A stretch of 64,000 bases of DNA, taken from NCBI RefSeq assembly GCF_900141775.1, contig NZ_FSRI01000003.1, positions 248,001 to 312,000 of the forward strand, given 5' to 3'. The DNA comes from Salinivibrio sp. ES.052 (GTDB lineage Bacteria; Pseudomonadota; Gammaproteobacteria; Enterobacterales; Vibrionaceae). Positions 1-8,464 of this stretch are shown piece by piece (position 1 is the first letter of the stretch; each line of letters opens with the position of its first letter). Below the pieces are notes generated by a model. That model was not told the origin of the DNA. It saw nothing but the letters and a program-made list of their open reading frames with translations, and ran no database searches. A program made the translations under genes and the position numbers.

Positions 1-27
1 AAAATGTTCAGGAAATACCGTTTTCAT
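1..27 (-). CDS. 5' end of an unidentified gene leaving the window
   Basis: On the minus strand an ATG at 27 follows a ribosome binding site (AGAGGTGAAC) and opens nine codons, MKTVFPEHF, before the window ends. It is divergent from the aspartoacylase gene. Too little protein is visible to name a family. The call rests on the ribosome binding site and the start codon only. Confidence 0.4.
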
Positions 28-250
28 TGTTCACCTCTTTGTATCGTCTCCCGCTAGGCTAACGATTTCCACTCAGCTGAAGTGTGAACTGACTCGAAAA
101 AGCATAGGGGCTACACTATCAAACCAATACTGATTTGAATAAAAGAACATTAAAAACGAAAATTTATGCTGTTAACCTATCGAGTGGTTAGTGCTAAGCT
201 GTCTGAATAGACAAGTCCATGCGATTATTCTTCACCTATCAGGAGCTTTC

Positions 251-1135
251 ATGAGTCGGTTTAGTAACGTTGCCATTGTTGGTGGCACCCACGGTAACGA
301 GTTTAGCGGTATTTACGCACTGAAACAGTGGCAATCCAATCCAACAATCACAGCCCGCGATAGTTTTTCCACCGAACATGTGTTTGCTAACCCCTCTGCT
401 TATAGCGCCAACAAACGCTATGTAGACTGCGACCTTAACCGCCAATTCGACCCTCAACTGCTGGCTGATTACAGCTTGGCAAACTACGAGCAAAGTCGCG
501 CTAAAGCCCTAAACCAACAATTAGGCCCTAAAGGGGATCCGCGCGTCGATTTTATTATCGACCTGCATAACACCACCAGCAACATGGGACCCACACTGAT
601 ACTCTTGACACTTGATACGTTCAATAAGCAGCTCGCCGCTTACATTAGTGAGCGTATGCCCGATGCAGTTATTTTAGTCGAAGATCATATAGAGCCTATT
701 CAGCATGCATTTTTATGCTCGATCGGTAAACAAGGGGTGATCGTTGAGGTGGGTCCACAGCCCCAATCGGTGCTGCGTCATGATGTAATGGAATCGATGC
801 AAGAAATGACGACACACATTTTGGACTTCGTGCATCTATTTAATATTGATAAGGTGCCAGCACTGCCTAAAAATGTCACCGCGTACCGTTACAAAGAGAC
901 ACTACATTTACCACAAAATGAGCATGGAGAGCGGATTGGTATGGTTCACCAACACGTTCAAGACAAAGACTTTCAGCCGATAAAGCCCGGTGACCCACTG
1001 TTTATGTGTTTTGATGGCAACGAATTAACATGGCAAGGCGACTACACGGCCTATCCGCACTTCATTAATGAAGCCGCCTATTACGACAATAATATTGCGA
1101 TGTCGATGGCTGAAGTATTTACTTTCTCAGTATAA
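251..1135 (+). CDS. Aspartoacylase / AstE-AspA family zinc deacylase
   Basis: This 294-residue protein belongs to the zinc-dependent aspartoacylase family, which removes the acetyl group from N-acetyl-aspartate or related N-acyl amino acids in the cytoplasm. The zinc motif GGTHGNE lies at about residues 11-17 and the DLHNTTSN motif at about 106, with a later Glu in IVEVGPQ. The length fits aspartoacylases of about 300 residues. An upstream in-frame ATG at 191 exists, but the ATG at 251 has an AGGAG ribosome binding site and begins directly with the conserved core, so 251 is preferred. The gene stands alone. Whether the substrate is N-acetylaspartate or an aromatic N-acyl amino acid cannot be read from the sequence. 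Confidence 0.85.
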   Translation: MSRFSNVAIVGGTHGNEFSGIYALKQWQSNPTITARDSFSTEHVFANPSAYSANKRYVDCDLNRQFDPQLLADYSLANYEQSRAKALNQQLGPKGDPRVDFIIDLHNTTSNMGPTLILLTLDTFNKQLAAYISERMPDAVILVEDHIEPIQHAFLCSIGKQGVIVEVGPQPQSVLRHDVMESMQEMTTHILDFVHLFNIDKVPALPKNVTAYRYKETLHLPQNEHGERIGMVHQHVQDKDFQPIKPGDPLFMCFDGNELTWQGDYTAYPHFINEAAYYDNNIAMSMAEVFTFSV

Positions 1136-1231
1136 TCCACGTCACAGCATGGCCGACTCAGCCACGGGGGGCACACTTGCTGGGATTTGTACTACGCTTA
1201 CTCTAGCTAAGTAGACGTATAGAGCCCAGCA

Positions 1232-2626
1232 GTGAACGAGTCCACCGACCAATATCAGCATATTGCCACCATCCTGCCCTCACTTTTTCGCCATCTCGAT
1301 ACGGCGGTGGTTATCGCTGACACAGAGCGCCGTATCCAGTTTTTTAACCCACAAGCAGAAGCCCTGTTCGGTTGCGGCCTAGCGGATGTCAAAGGCGCTA
1401 GCACGCGTATTCTTTATGCTGAACAAGAGGACTTTATCGCAACAGGTAAAGACCGCTTTAACACAGAGGCCGTGCATACCTACTACGACACTTATGTGGT
1501 GAGGTATAAAACCGCTAATGGCCATGTATTTTTGGGTGAAACACATGGTGGCCCAGTATGCGATGAGCAGCAAGTCATCACCATGTATGTGGCTTTTATT
1601 CAAGACATTAGCACCCGCGTAGAAGTAGAGTCCACGCTCAACCAACTCCACTCAATCACTTCAGCACGCAATTTAGATTTTTGCCGGCGCGTCGAGCGCA
1701 TTCTCTCTCTCGGTTGTAAACACTTTAACTTACCTATTGGCATACTCAGCCAAATTCATGGTCAGCGCTACACCGTGCAATATGCACAGCACCCTGATAA
1801 TGCATTACATCCTGGCCAGGTGTTCGATTTAAAGAAAACATACTGTTGCCACGTTTACGAGGCCAATGAGGCGCAAGGGTTCCATCATGTTGCGCAGAGC
1901 AACATCAAAACGCACCCCTGCTACGAGCAGTTCGGCCTTGAGGCCTATATCGGCGCCCCAATCTTTATTGATGGCGAGCGCTATGGCACGTTAAATTTTT
2001 CAAGCCCTGAACCGAGTCGCCCCTTTGTCTCCCAAGACTATGAACTGGTGAGGCTCTTTGCCGAATGGGTCGGCCACGAGTTGGCTCGCTTAAGAGACTG
2101 GGAAGCGCTCGAACAAGCTCAGCAACTTTTGGAAATTCAGGCAAATACAGATTCGTTAACACAGCTCTACAACCGGCATTATCTTACCAACATACTGATT
2201 AAAGAGCTGGCACGTTGCGAACGTTATAAAAACGCACTGACTCTTGCTATTGTTGATTTTGACAATTTCAAGCATTTGAACGATAGCTATGGCCACCGAG
2301 CAGGCGATATCGCGCTGCAGCGATTTGGGAACATCGTCAGAGAGGAATCACGGACCAATGACATTTATGGTCGCTGGGGAGGGGAAGAGTTTTTGTGTTT
2401 ACTTCCAGAAACTAACCTTGGCGGCGCTGAAGTAGTATTACAGCGTCTCGTGAGCCGAGTACATGCCGAAGTTATCCATGTAGAAGGTCAAACAATCCGT
2501 TTCACTATTAGTATCGGTTACACACGCTTTATATCCGGCGATACTCAAGATACGATTATTCATCGCGCCGATACGGCACTCTATCTGGCCAAAGAAAACG
2601 GCCGAAATCGGATCGAGAAACAATGA
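1232..2626 (+). CDS. PAS-GAF-GGDEF diguanylate cyclase
   Basis: This soluble 464-residue protein probably makes the second messenger c-di-GMP. An N-terminal PAS domain (about 10-135) is followed by a GAF domain (about 150-290) and a GGDEF domain (about 300-464). The GGDEF domain has the active-site signature GRWGGEEF and the family's DSLTQLYNRHYL start. No membrane segment is seen. The start is GTG at 1232; an in-frame TAG at 1220 rules out a longer form, and the ribosome binding site is weak. PAS and GAF domains usually bind small ligands or redox cofactors; neither the ligand nor the target process is evident. Confidence 0.88.
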   Translation: MNESTDQYQHIATILPSLFRHLDTAVVIADTERRIQFFNPQAEALFGCGLADVKGASTRILYAEQEDFIATGKDRFNTEAVHTYYDTYVVRYKTANGHVFLGETHGGPVCDEQQVITMYVAFIQDISTRVEVESTLNQLHSITSARNLDFCRRVERILSLGCKHFNLPIGILSQIHGQRYTVQYAQHPDNALHPGQVFDLKKTYCCHVYEANEAQGFHHVAQSNIKTHPCYEQFGLEAYIGAPIFIDGERYGTLNFSSPEPSRPFVSQDYELVRLFAEWVGHELARLRDWEALEQAQQLLEIQANTDSLTQLYNRHYLTNILIKELARCERYKNALTLAIVDFDNFKHLNDSYGHRAGDIALQRFGNIVREESRTNDIYGRWGGEEFLCLLPETNLGGAEVVLQRLVSRVHAEVIHVEGQTIRFTISIGYTRFISGDTQDTIIHRADTALYLAKENGRNRIEKQ

Positions 2627-2670
2627 GTCGTCGATTTAGCCGTTTATTGATGAAATAAAAACGTTAATGA

Positions 2671-3777
2671 TTAATTAACTGCCTTAGAGGCGGTATTACT
2701 CTTCACCGTCGTCTTTTGCCAATAGCGATCGTAGTAGAAAAACACATGCGCTTTGCGTAATGCAGCCGCTCTATGTTCGACCTCTTCAATAGTCTCGTTT
2801 GACACCCGAGAGGAAGCCAGCTCAAACTGTTCCATTGCCTGCTCCCTCAAGGTCACGAACCGTCCTTGACCGACCACATCTAAGTACGCAGAGAGATAAA
2901 CGAGTCCATCAGTGTATTCAACGTCTTCAGGCGTGTAGTTTGTAGTATAAAGGCGCCCTAGTGCAGCAAGTGACATGAGGTCACCTTGCTCAATGGCTTT
3001 TTTTCTCCACTCAACGGCTTTAGGGCTTTCCCCTCGGCGGATGAAATCGCGATATAAGCTTTTCGTACCTGGAATCCCACCGGCGTTAGCAATCTGCTTT
3101 TTCACCTCAGCAGCCGCATCAAGGCGAGAGCTTGGGAAAATATAAAAGCCGCGCTCAGCCAGTTCTATTTGCGATGCTTTATGTAACAAGGCATCAACAT
3201 CATTCGCCGCAATCGCTTCTTCTAAATACCGCTCGGCTTTCTCTTTGTCCGTTGAATAAGTGTACTGATACAGACTGAAGGCAGCATCTTCAGGCGCATC
3301 CTCATACCAAGCTGCTAGCGCCTCTTCATACTTATAACGCCAAATAGTACGATGATTGACTGACAACCACTCTCCTTTTTCGACTAAGAGTTTCATGGCC
3401 GGAATATAGTCCGCTTTGGCTGCCCGAGTGAGATATTGCTGCGCATCCGGCGAATAATCCAGCTTTTTACCATCATCACTGATAAGCACAGCGTATAAGT
3501 AGGCCGCTGGAACAATACCCTCATCGGCAGCGGCTCTTAAATATTTTTCAGCACGCTGGTAATGAAATTGCGCCCGAGATAAACGTCCGTGCTCAAACAA
3601 GGCTTGAGGGGCCATCGCCTGGATATCATAGTCATCAACGATTTTCTCAACCGGTTCTAGTGACACAAAGGGGTTGGCTTCTACCTCAACCTGTTCAGCG
3701 AAAGACTGCCCACTCGCAACAAGCAAAAAGATATATAAACTGACTTTTAATCGTGACGGCTTAACCAATGTTGACAC
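2671..3777 (-). CDS. Exported Sel1-like repeat protein next to PAAR
   Basis: This 368-residue protein has an N-terminal signal peptide (about 1-27, ending GQSFA) followed by Sel1/TPR-like alpha-helical repeats, for example AEKYLRAAADEG and QQYLTRAAKADY around residues 75-130. It should fold as a superhelical scaffold in the periplasm. The GTG start at 3777 has a strong AGGAGG seven bases upstream and lies inside the 3' end of the PAAR gene, a 17-bp overlap, so the two are translationally coupled. Sel1-repeat proteins are often found beside type VI effectors as immunity or accessory proteins. That role is inferred from position only; no catalytic motif is visible. Confidence 0.7.
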   Translation of the reverse strand: MSTLVKPSRLKVSLYIFLLVASGQSFAEQVEVEANPFVSLEPVEKIVDDYDIQAMAPQALFEHGRLSRAQFHYQRAEKYLRAAADEGIVPAAYLYAVLISDDGKKLDYSPDAQQYLTRAAKADYIPAMKLLVEKGEWLSVNHRTIWRYKYEEALAAWYEDAPEDAAFSLYQYTYSTDKEKAERYLEEAIAANDVDALLHKASQIELAERGFYIFPSSRLDAAAEVKKQIANAGGIPGTKSLYRDFIRRGESPKAVEWRKKAIEQGDLMSLAALGRLYTTNYTPEDVEYTDGLVYLSAYLDVVGQGRFVTLREQAMEQFELASSRVSNETIEEVEHRAAALRKAHVFFYYDRYWQKTTVKSNTASKAVN

Positions 3778-4045
3778 TCGAACCTCCTGAAATTACGCCG
3801 CCACAGCTTATGGCATCACCAATTCGTGCGGCAGGCTTGCCATCAATATTGACACTGCCAGAACCTGCATTCACCGCTCGCCCATGCGGCGGGTGCTTAG
3901 GTTTACTATGCTGTGCAAGTGGATCTCCCTTGCGAACCGCTGGTATACCATCAACTTTTACCGTTGAAGATCCCGCGATAATGGGCGTAGGTGGAAAGCC
4001 ATCATGCGCAGTTCCCACATGACCAACAAGTGCAGCTTTTGACAT
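3761..4045 (-). CDS. PAAR-domain type VI secretion spike tip
   Basis: This 94-residue protein is a stand-alone PAAR domain that caps the VgrG spike of the type VI secretion machine. It shows the family's Gly/Pro-rich repeat pattern with GFPPTPIIAGS at about 16-26, the zinc-ligand segment HSKPKHPPHGR at about 46-56, and the closing SVNIDGKPAARIGDAISCGG. The ATG has a GAGG ribosome binding site. It lies between a degraded vgrG end and a Sel1-repeat gene that overlaps its stop, with hcp further upstream on the same strand. It carries no fused effector domain. Confidence 0.9.
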   Translation of the reverse strand: MSKAALVGHVGTAHDGFPPTPIIAGSSTVKVDGIPAVRKGDPLAQHSKPKHPPHGRAVNAGSGSVNIDGKPAARIGDAISCGGVISGGSSVNIG

Positions 4046-4080
4046 ATATTCCTCAATTTCTAAATACTAACAATAAACGA

Positions 4081-4260
4081 CTAAGGATTGTTCTCCGAGC
4101 ACGGAGACTGAGTGTGTTTTCCTTGATAGCCCGAGCTACCACCGACAGTTACCGTAATCTCCGTCCCAGCATCAAGCACGACATTTGCTCCTGCTTTGAG
4201 ATACACCTCACGCCCCACCATCGTGGTGAAGCAGCTATCGGTTGCTTGTTTACCCTGATA
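4081..4260 (-). pseudogene. vgrG 3' remnant
   Basis: Translating the minus strand back from the stop at 4081 gives about 59 residues typical of a VgrG C-terminus, including FTTMVGREVYLKAGANVV and LDAGTEITVTVGGSSGYQ. These match the beta-helical spike repeats of the family. The frame is closed by a TGA at 4266-4264 and no start or upstream VgrG domain remains, so more than 90 percent of the gene is gone. It sits where an intact vgrG would be expected, between hcp and PAAR. The assignment rests on sequence character; the exact deletion point is not certain. Confidence 0.65.
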
Positions 4261-4351
4261 CGTTCAGCCAGACCCTGCCGTCTGCTGGCTCAACGCACCA
4301 CAGCCCGCCCGTAAAGGCAGGCTGTTTGTGTCTTCATGTCGCCATGAAAGA

Positions 4352-4870
4352 TTAGGCTTCGATTGGCTTGCGCCAGTCGTCTGAGCCTGAGGTGCCTGCG
4401 TTGACGTGGTCCCACGTCACTTTGCGGTAAGACATCGACACGGTCAGGTTCTGGGTGAAGTCTGACTTCGCCGGGTCTTGGCAATGGGGCATCTCGCAGT
4501 GAATGTCCACAATCGAAGCGCTTTCCAGCTTGGTGGTAAAGAAGTTTTCTTGTTTACCTTCAATCGAGGTGCGGTACCACTTCAGCTCAACCGTTGACAT
4601 CTTCTCGCCGGACGCCAGTGCGTTATAAAGCAACGGCACCGCTTTGTTGAGCGCAACGGTGAATTTAAATGGCTTGTGCACACGTTGGCCTGATGGCTGA
4701 CCAGACTGAGGGTCAGTCGGCACGGTCACATTGTGGTTAAACTGTTGTACCAGCATCTCGTCTTCGTGGCCTTCTACAAAGGCATCACCGATAGAATCCG
4801 CGGTGCAGGCACCGGCAGTAATTAAACCCTGAGTTTCACCTTCAATCGAGATATAACATGGCGTTGGCAT
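4352..4870 (-). CDS. hcp: Hcp family type VI secretion tube protein
   Basis: This 172-residue protein is Hcp, the ring-forming subunit of the type VI secretion tube. It begins MPTPCYISIEGETQGLI and contains the family's HEDEMLVQQFNHNV segment (about 35-48) and the C-terminal YRKVTWDHV. The length equals that of Vibrio Hcp proteins. Downstream on the same strand come a vgrG remnant, PAAR and a Sel1 protein, so this is an auxiliary hcp cluster with no baseplate or sheath genes nearby. The leader carries a 14-bp palindrome. It presumably relies on a main type VI locus elsewhere. Confidence 0.93.
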   Translation of the reverse strand: MPTPCYISIEGETQGLITAGACTADSIGDAFVEGHEDEMLVQQFNHNVTVPTDPQSGQPSGQRVHKPFKFTVALNKAVPLLYNALASGEKMSTVELKWYRTSIEGKQENFFTTKLESASIVDIHCEMPHCQDPAKSDFTQNLTVSMSYRKVTWDHVNAGTSGSDDWRKPIEA

Positions 4871-5152
4871 AATCGCTCCTGTCTATGTAATGGGATAGCA
4901 ACACCACCGCGGTGGTATCGCGTGTTCGCCACCCTACATTGCGAAATGCATGCCAGTTTTTTTATTGTTGTAATTCAATATTTTAAACGATGACTGACCA
5001 ATTTTTTGCACGTGCCAAGCAACTTCTTGCCAAGCCAAGCAAAAAGTTGCTCAGCCAGCAGGCTAACGAGCCTGTATTTATGTTGTCATTTCCATCGCCA
5101 TTTTTTTGAACCCACTTTGCATTGTTGGAGGGTATATCCCACCAATAATCTA
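4871..5152. other. hcp leader / intergenic region with 14-bp palindrome
   Basis: This gene-free stretch lies upstream of hcp. It contains the perfect palindrome ACCACCGCGGTGGT at 4903-4916, about 35 bp from the hcp start, and a short inverted repeat around 5020-5055. A TTGGCACG box reads toward hcp near 5010, but no correctly spaced GC element follows, so a sigma-54 promoter is not called. No ORF here looks coding. Confidence 0.35.
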
Positions 5153-5446
5153 CTACGAGCGCTGTTTGCGCGCCCAGTGGATGTAGTCTTGGATCACTGG
5201 TTCAGCAAGCAAAAGGTCGAGGCTGTGTAATGCGCGCCCCAGGTGTTTTTCACTGAATTGGCGATGGATAAAGGCGTGGCAACGTCGACACACCCAAATA
5301 CCTTGCTCACGCATGTGAAGGCGGGAAAAGCGTTTGGTGAACCATTTGTTGTGATGGCAGTTTTTGGGGATTAAATGATGGAAAGTCAGCGGCCTTGGGT
5401 GCTGACACAGTACACAGGGCGTTGAAGGAGGCGGAGAGGCAGACAT
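5153..5446 (-). CDS. Small HNH-type nuclease-like protein
   Basis: This protein of about 97 residues has an HNH-like zinc finger layout. A CVLCQH pair is followed by LTFHHLIPKNCHHNKWF, then CRRCHAFIH. This resembles the small HNH proteins of Vibrionaceae that are annotated as restriction-endonuclease-like. A longer reading from 5479 would start inside the terminator of the glutaredoxin gene, so the ATG at 5446 is preferred although its ribosome binding site is weak. No partner methylase is nearby, so a restriction role is doubtful. Confidence 0.65.
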   Translation of the reverse strand: MSASPPPSTPCVLCQHPRPLTFHHLIPKNCHHNKWFTKRFSRLHMREQGIWVCRRCHAFIHRQFSEKHLGRALHSLDLLLAEPVIQDYIHWARKQRS

Positions 5447-5462
5447 ACAGGTACTAATACTT

Positions 5463-5493
5463 GAAAAAGAAGGTCGCATTGATAACTGCGACC
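5463..5493 (-). terminator. Rho-independent terminator of the glutaredoxin gene
   Basis: On the minus strand GGTCGC and GCGACC pair around a ten-base loop and are followed by TTCTTTTTC, just after the glutaredoxin stop codon. Confidence 0.75.
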
Positions 5494-5516
5494 CTCGTGA
5501 CCAGCATCTGGTTTAA

Positions 5517-5774
5517 TTATGCGAAATTGTCTCGCAAATATTCGATGATATCGTCCGATTCATACATCCACTGGGTTTCGCCGCCTTGATCAATGCGCAG
5601 ACATGGCACCATGCCTTTACCGCCTTCCGATTGCAGACGTTGCCATTCTTCGGCGTTAGCGTTCATATCCACCAGCGGAATATCGAGCTTAAGCTCTGTC
5701 ATCACGGCACGCACTTTATGGCAAAAGGGGCAGTGCTCTTTGTGATACAAGCTCAATGCGTTTAAATCAGCCAT
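5517..5774 (-). CDS. Glutaredoxin family protein
   Basis: This 85-residue protein has a glutaredoxin/thioredoxin fold with the redox motif CPFC at about residues 15-18, the cis-proline segment MVPCLRID at about 55 and a C-terminal SDDIIEYL helix like that of GST N-domains. It probably reduces disulfides with glutathione in the cytosol. It is monocistronic, with a clear terminator just downstream. The length matches small bacterial glutaredoxins. Confidence 0.88.
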   Translation of the reverse strand: MADLNALSLYHKEHCPFCHKVRAVMTELKLDIPLVDMNANAEEWQRLQSEGGKGMVPCLRIDQGGETQWMYESDDIIEYLRDNFA

Positions 5775-5878
5775 TGTTTTTCCTCTTTATCATGCAACGC
5801 CAACGCGGACGCTACGTGTCAATTTATGCATCAATGTTGGCACGGGTGGATGAGATATTCTAGACCCATCAACGAGTG

Positions 5879-6415
5879 TCACAATGGTTCTCTTACTCGC
5901 GTAGGCACGATATCGGTTTTATAGCACATGCAATCAATGATTTTACCCGCCACCGATGTCCACTGAGGAGCGATGCCACAGACTAAGAACCCATTTTTAC
6001 TTAACACCTTCTGAGACGCAATATTTGTCGTCGACGCCATGGCGTTAAGTGAATGCAATCCATGTTCACGCGCCACCTCTAGTGCATATTTTACGGCACG
6101 TGAGGCGACACCTTTCCCGGTATGCTGCTGTGCAATTCGATAACCTAGCCCGCCTTCACGCACTTGGTTGTCGATTTGGCTAATATTCACACGCCCCAAG
6201 AGAACCCCCTGCGCATCCGTGATCAACATCGGAAGATGTTGCCCCAGCTGATTTAAGCCCACCAATTCTTGAATGTGGGTTAAAACCCCTATCTCGCTAT
6301 AAAAAGCCTCACCCCGTGATTCAATATACTGTTCAAAGAAAGCGCGGTTTTTTAATTCAAACTGATATAGCAATTCAGTATCAGCCAACGTCAGGGGACG
6401 GATCAGTAACTGCAT
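5879..6415 (-). CDS. GNAT family N-acetyltransferase (RimJ/RimL type)
   Basis: This 178-residue protein has the RimJ/RimL-like GNAT fold. It starts MQLLIRPLTLADTELLYQF, has the acetyl-CoA pocket around GYRIAQQHTGKGVASRAV (about 91-108) and the motif B segment ASQKVLSKNGF. It would transfer an acetyl group from acetyl-CoA to an amine, such as a protein N-terminus or a small molecule. Only 12 bp separate it from the GFA-fold gene upstream on the same strand, suggesting one transcript. The substrate is unknown. Confidence 0.82.
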   Translation of the reverse strand: MQLLIRPLTLADTELLYQFELKNRAFFEQYIESRGEAFYSEIGVLTHIQELVGLNQLGQHLPMLITDAQGVLLGRVNISQIDNQVREGGLGYRIAQQHTGKGVASRAVKYALEVAREHGLHSLNAMASTTNIASQKVLSKNGFLVCGIAPQWTSVAGKIIDCMCYKTDIVPTRVREPL

Positions 6416-6427
6416 AATGTGACCTCA

Positions 6428-6829
6428 CTAGTCCGGCCCATGTTCAAACTGCTTCAATGCTTCATTGGGTGTATGCCAAGGGGCTTTTGAGGCGGTATGA
6501 ATATGGAAATCGGGGGTGTGTTGCGGGGTGGAGTCCAAAATACCAAGGCGAATATTGAATATCCCTCGGTTGACCTTGTGGGAAAAAAGACTCGACCCAC
6601 AGTGCCCACAAAACGCGAGAACCGTTTCGGCACTCTTGTCATAATAGCGAAGATGATCTTGGCCCGCGGTAACGGTTACTTTTTCGGCCTCTATACCACC
6701 GACTGACGAATAATCGGCCCCAGTAAACTTGCGACATTCAGAGCAATGGCAGTTACCCATGTAGAGAAAAGCATCGGGAAAAGAGAGATGGACGCCACCG
6801 CACAGGCAGCTCGCTTGAAGCTCAGACAT
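6428..6829 (-). CDS. GFA/CENP-V fold zinc protein
   Basis: This 133-residue protein belongs to the family named after glutathione-dependent formaldehyde-activating enzyme. Zinc ligands are visible as CLCGG (about 8-12), NCHCSECRKF (about 27-36) and the later CGHCGS. Some members bind S-hydroxymethyl-glutathione, but most are uncharacterised. The ATG at 6829 is chosen over one at 6889 because GGAGAG precedes it and the family core begins directly. It probably shares a transcript with the downstream acetyltransferase gene. Confidence 0.82.
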   Translation of the reverse strand: MSELQASCLCGGVHLSFPDAFLYMGNCHCSECRKFTGADYSSVGGIEAEKVTVTAGQDHLRYYDKSAETVLAFCGHCGSSLFSHKVNRGIFNIRLGILDSTPQHTPDFHIHTASKAPWHTPNEALKQFEHGPD

Positions 6830-6965
6830 AAAGGCTCTCCTATCTAAAGTATTGGACTTCATTGTCTGCCCAGCCCAACTAAAAAACAATAAAAAATGTT
6901 TTCTTTCATATAGATAGTCGATGGTTCTTCAATAATTAGATAAATACTTCCGTCAATGTCTGCTA

Positions 6966-6978
6966 TTTACAGTGTAAA
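6966..6978. promoter_or_regulatory. parS2: parS2 centromere site
   Basis: TTTACAGTGTAAA is a perfect palindrome matching the chromosome II parS2 consensus of Vibrio, TTTACA-N-TGTAAA. It is the most leftward of eight copies in the window, about 28 kb from parA2, and should bind ParB2. Confidence 0.85.
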
Positions 6979-7054
6979 TTTACTGACACCGACACCTTTA
7001 AACTGGGCATTCGACCAGATAAAACCCACAATCCTGACACGACACTGAACATGT

Positions 7055-7070
7055 GGTGACATAGATCACA
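7055..7070. promoter_or_regulatory. Candidate CRP binding site
   Basis: GGTGA-N6-TCACA matches nine of ten positions of the CRP core TGTGA-N6-TCACA. It is about 130 bp upstream of the membrane-protein gene at 7200. It is called from sequence only. Confidence 0.45.
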
Positions 7071-7199
7071 TAAATTATTGCAGTCTGATAAACCGCACCG
7101 TAATATCATCCTGACTGACATTTTTGGGATACAAGTCACACATAAAGTGATGACGCTACCTACGGACGGGCTGATCGTTTTTATCTAGCTGAGGGTGAT

Positions 7200-7877
7200 A
7201 TGACACTACTACGATCTTCATGTTCTTCTCATACCGTGCTTAGAGGCGCCGGACAATTTTTTATCATCGCACTCTATCTGGCCGCTATTGCAGGCATCAT
7301 CCATTATAGTGTGGCTGCACATAACGTAGCGTCTGAGGCCTCATTGATCGAGCTTTCTCAATTGATACTGCTGGCTGCCACAGTTTTTACGTTTCGCCGA
7401 GTCGCCAAACACAGCCAACCGCTCCACCATGCTGCGACACTCATGAGCGCATTTTTCTTGGTATTAATGATCCGTGAACTCGATGCCACCTTAGACGTGA
7501 TCGTACATGGTTTTTGGAAAGTCCCTGCGTTACTGGTAACCGGCTTAGCGATATGGCCCGCCACAAAACACTGGCAAGAGGTTATCACGAGCCTCGCCAA
7601 TGCCGTTAACGCCCGAAGCAGTACTGTTTTAATGATCGCTTTAGGCCTCCTACTCGTCTACTCACGCTTATTTGGAATGAGTGAGCTATGGGAACAAGCG
7701 ATGGGCAACATGTATGTGCGAGACGTTAAAAGTATTGCGGAGGAAAGCACGGAACTCGTCGCTTATGCCCTCATCTGGTTGTCCGCACTCGGCTACTATT
7801 TAGAATCAAGGCAAATGAGCGACATACGGGAATCACTCCACGTTTCGAATCCTGCAGATAGTGACTTATCATTATAA
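7200..7877 (+). CDS. Multi-pass membrane protein of unknown function
   Basis: This 225-residue protein has several hydrophobic helices, roughly at residues 18-40, 48-65, 76-94, 105-120, 143-160 and 183-200, and so lies in the inner membrane. The charged motif RELDATLDVIVHGFWKVP after helix three is the most distinctive segment. The ATG follows GAGGGTGAT. I do not recognise the family. It stands alone, with a CRP-like site and a parS2 site upstream. Confidence 0.7.
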   Translation: MTLLRSSCSSHTVLRGAGQFFIIALYLAAIAGIIHYSVAAHNVASEASLIELSQLILLAATVFTFRRVAKHSQPLHHAATLMSAFFLVLMIRELDATLDVIVHGFWKVPALLVTGLAIWPATKHWQEVITSLANAVNARSSTVLMIALGLLLVYSRLFGMSELWEQAMGNMYVRDVKSIAEESTELVAYALIWLSALGYYLESRQMSDIRESLHVSNPADSDLSL

Positions 7878-7975
7878 TTTGATCACACGAGTCTCTGTAA
7901 TAGCACGGCGTCGTCAGTAGGCGACGCCACTGCTTAATGCTATTATTGAAACAAATAGCATAAGGAGTCAGGGTT

Positions 7976-8305
7976 ATGACAAGAGCGTTTGTTGCCCTAT
8001 TAGTCGTTTTTACTACATTCGCCTACGCCGATAACGAGAGTACATCAAAGTCCGAACGACTCATCACGCAGAAAAACGAAGTCATATGCAAATCCACATT
8101 TAGCCAAGAAATGATTAGCAAGCAAATGACATTCAGCAACCAAACGAACCAACAAACGATTCGACGCATTGCTGAACGTAAAATAGCGGCGGCGAGAAAA
8201 ACGTTCGCCGACACAGGTAGCTACTGCGACGCGGCCCACGTACTCATGACCTTTGAGCCCGAGTCGCTATCAGGTAAAGATGGTGATGCCCAATTTCGTG
8301 AATAG
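7976..8305 (+). CDS. Small exported hypothetical protein
   Basis: This 109-residue protein has an 18-residue signal peptide ending TTFAYA, and AAGGAG precedes the start. The mature part is charged, with one Cys in EVICKSTF and another in GSYCDAA that may form a disulfide. No family is recognised. A periplasmic location is likely. Confidence 0.6.
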   Translation: MTRAFVALLVVFTTFAYADNESTSKSERLITQKNEVICKSTFSQEMISKQMTFSNQTNQQTIRRIAERKIAAARKTFADTGSYCDAAHVLMTFEPESLSGKDGDAQFRE

Positions 8306-8464
8306 CAGACATCCTCGACGCTTTTCCTCCTTTTATTTATCCTCTGTGGCCGTTTAATTGGCCGCAACAATCAACCGTGCTATGGGTACCTGACGTTGTT
8401 CTCTATCCACACAGCCTACATCGACTATGGTACACTTCTGCCACGCTTGAAAAGGATAAACACG

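Larger units (their letters stand above)
6830..7199. other. Gene-free region with a parS2 and a CRP-like site
   Basis: This 370-bp divergent intergenic region separates the GFA-fold gene from a membrane-protein gene. It holds one parS2 palindrome (6966-6978) and one CRP-like site (7055-7070). No small ORF with a ribosome binding site was found. Confidence 0.5.

Noticed and set aside
4990-5050. Possible sigma-54 promoter for hcp
   Set aside because: A TTGGCACG box reads toward hcp, but no GC element follows at the required spacing. The nearby TGGCAAG-N3-TTGCT has a spacer one base too short.
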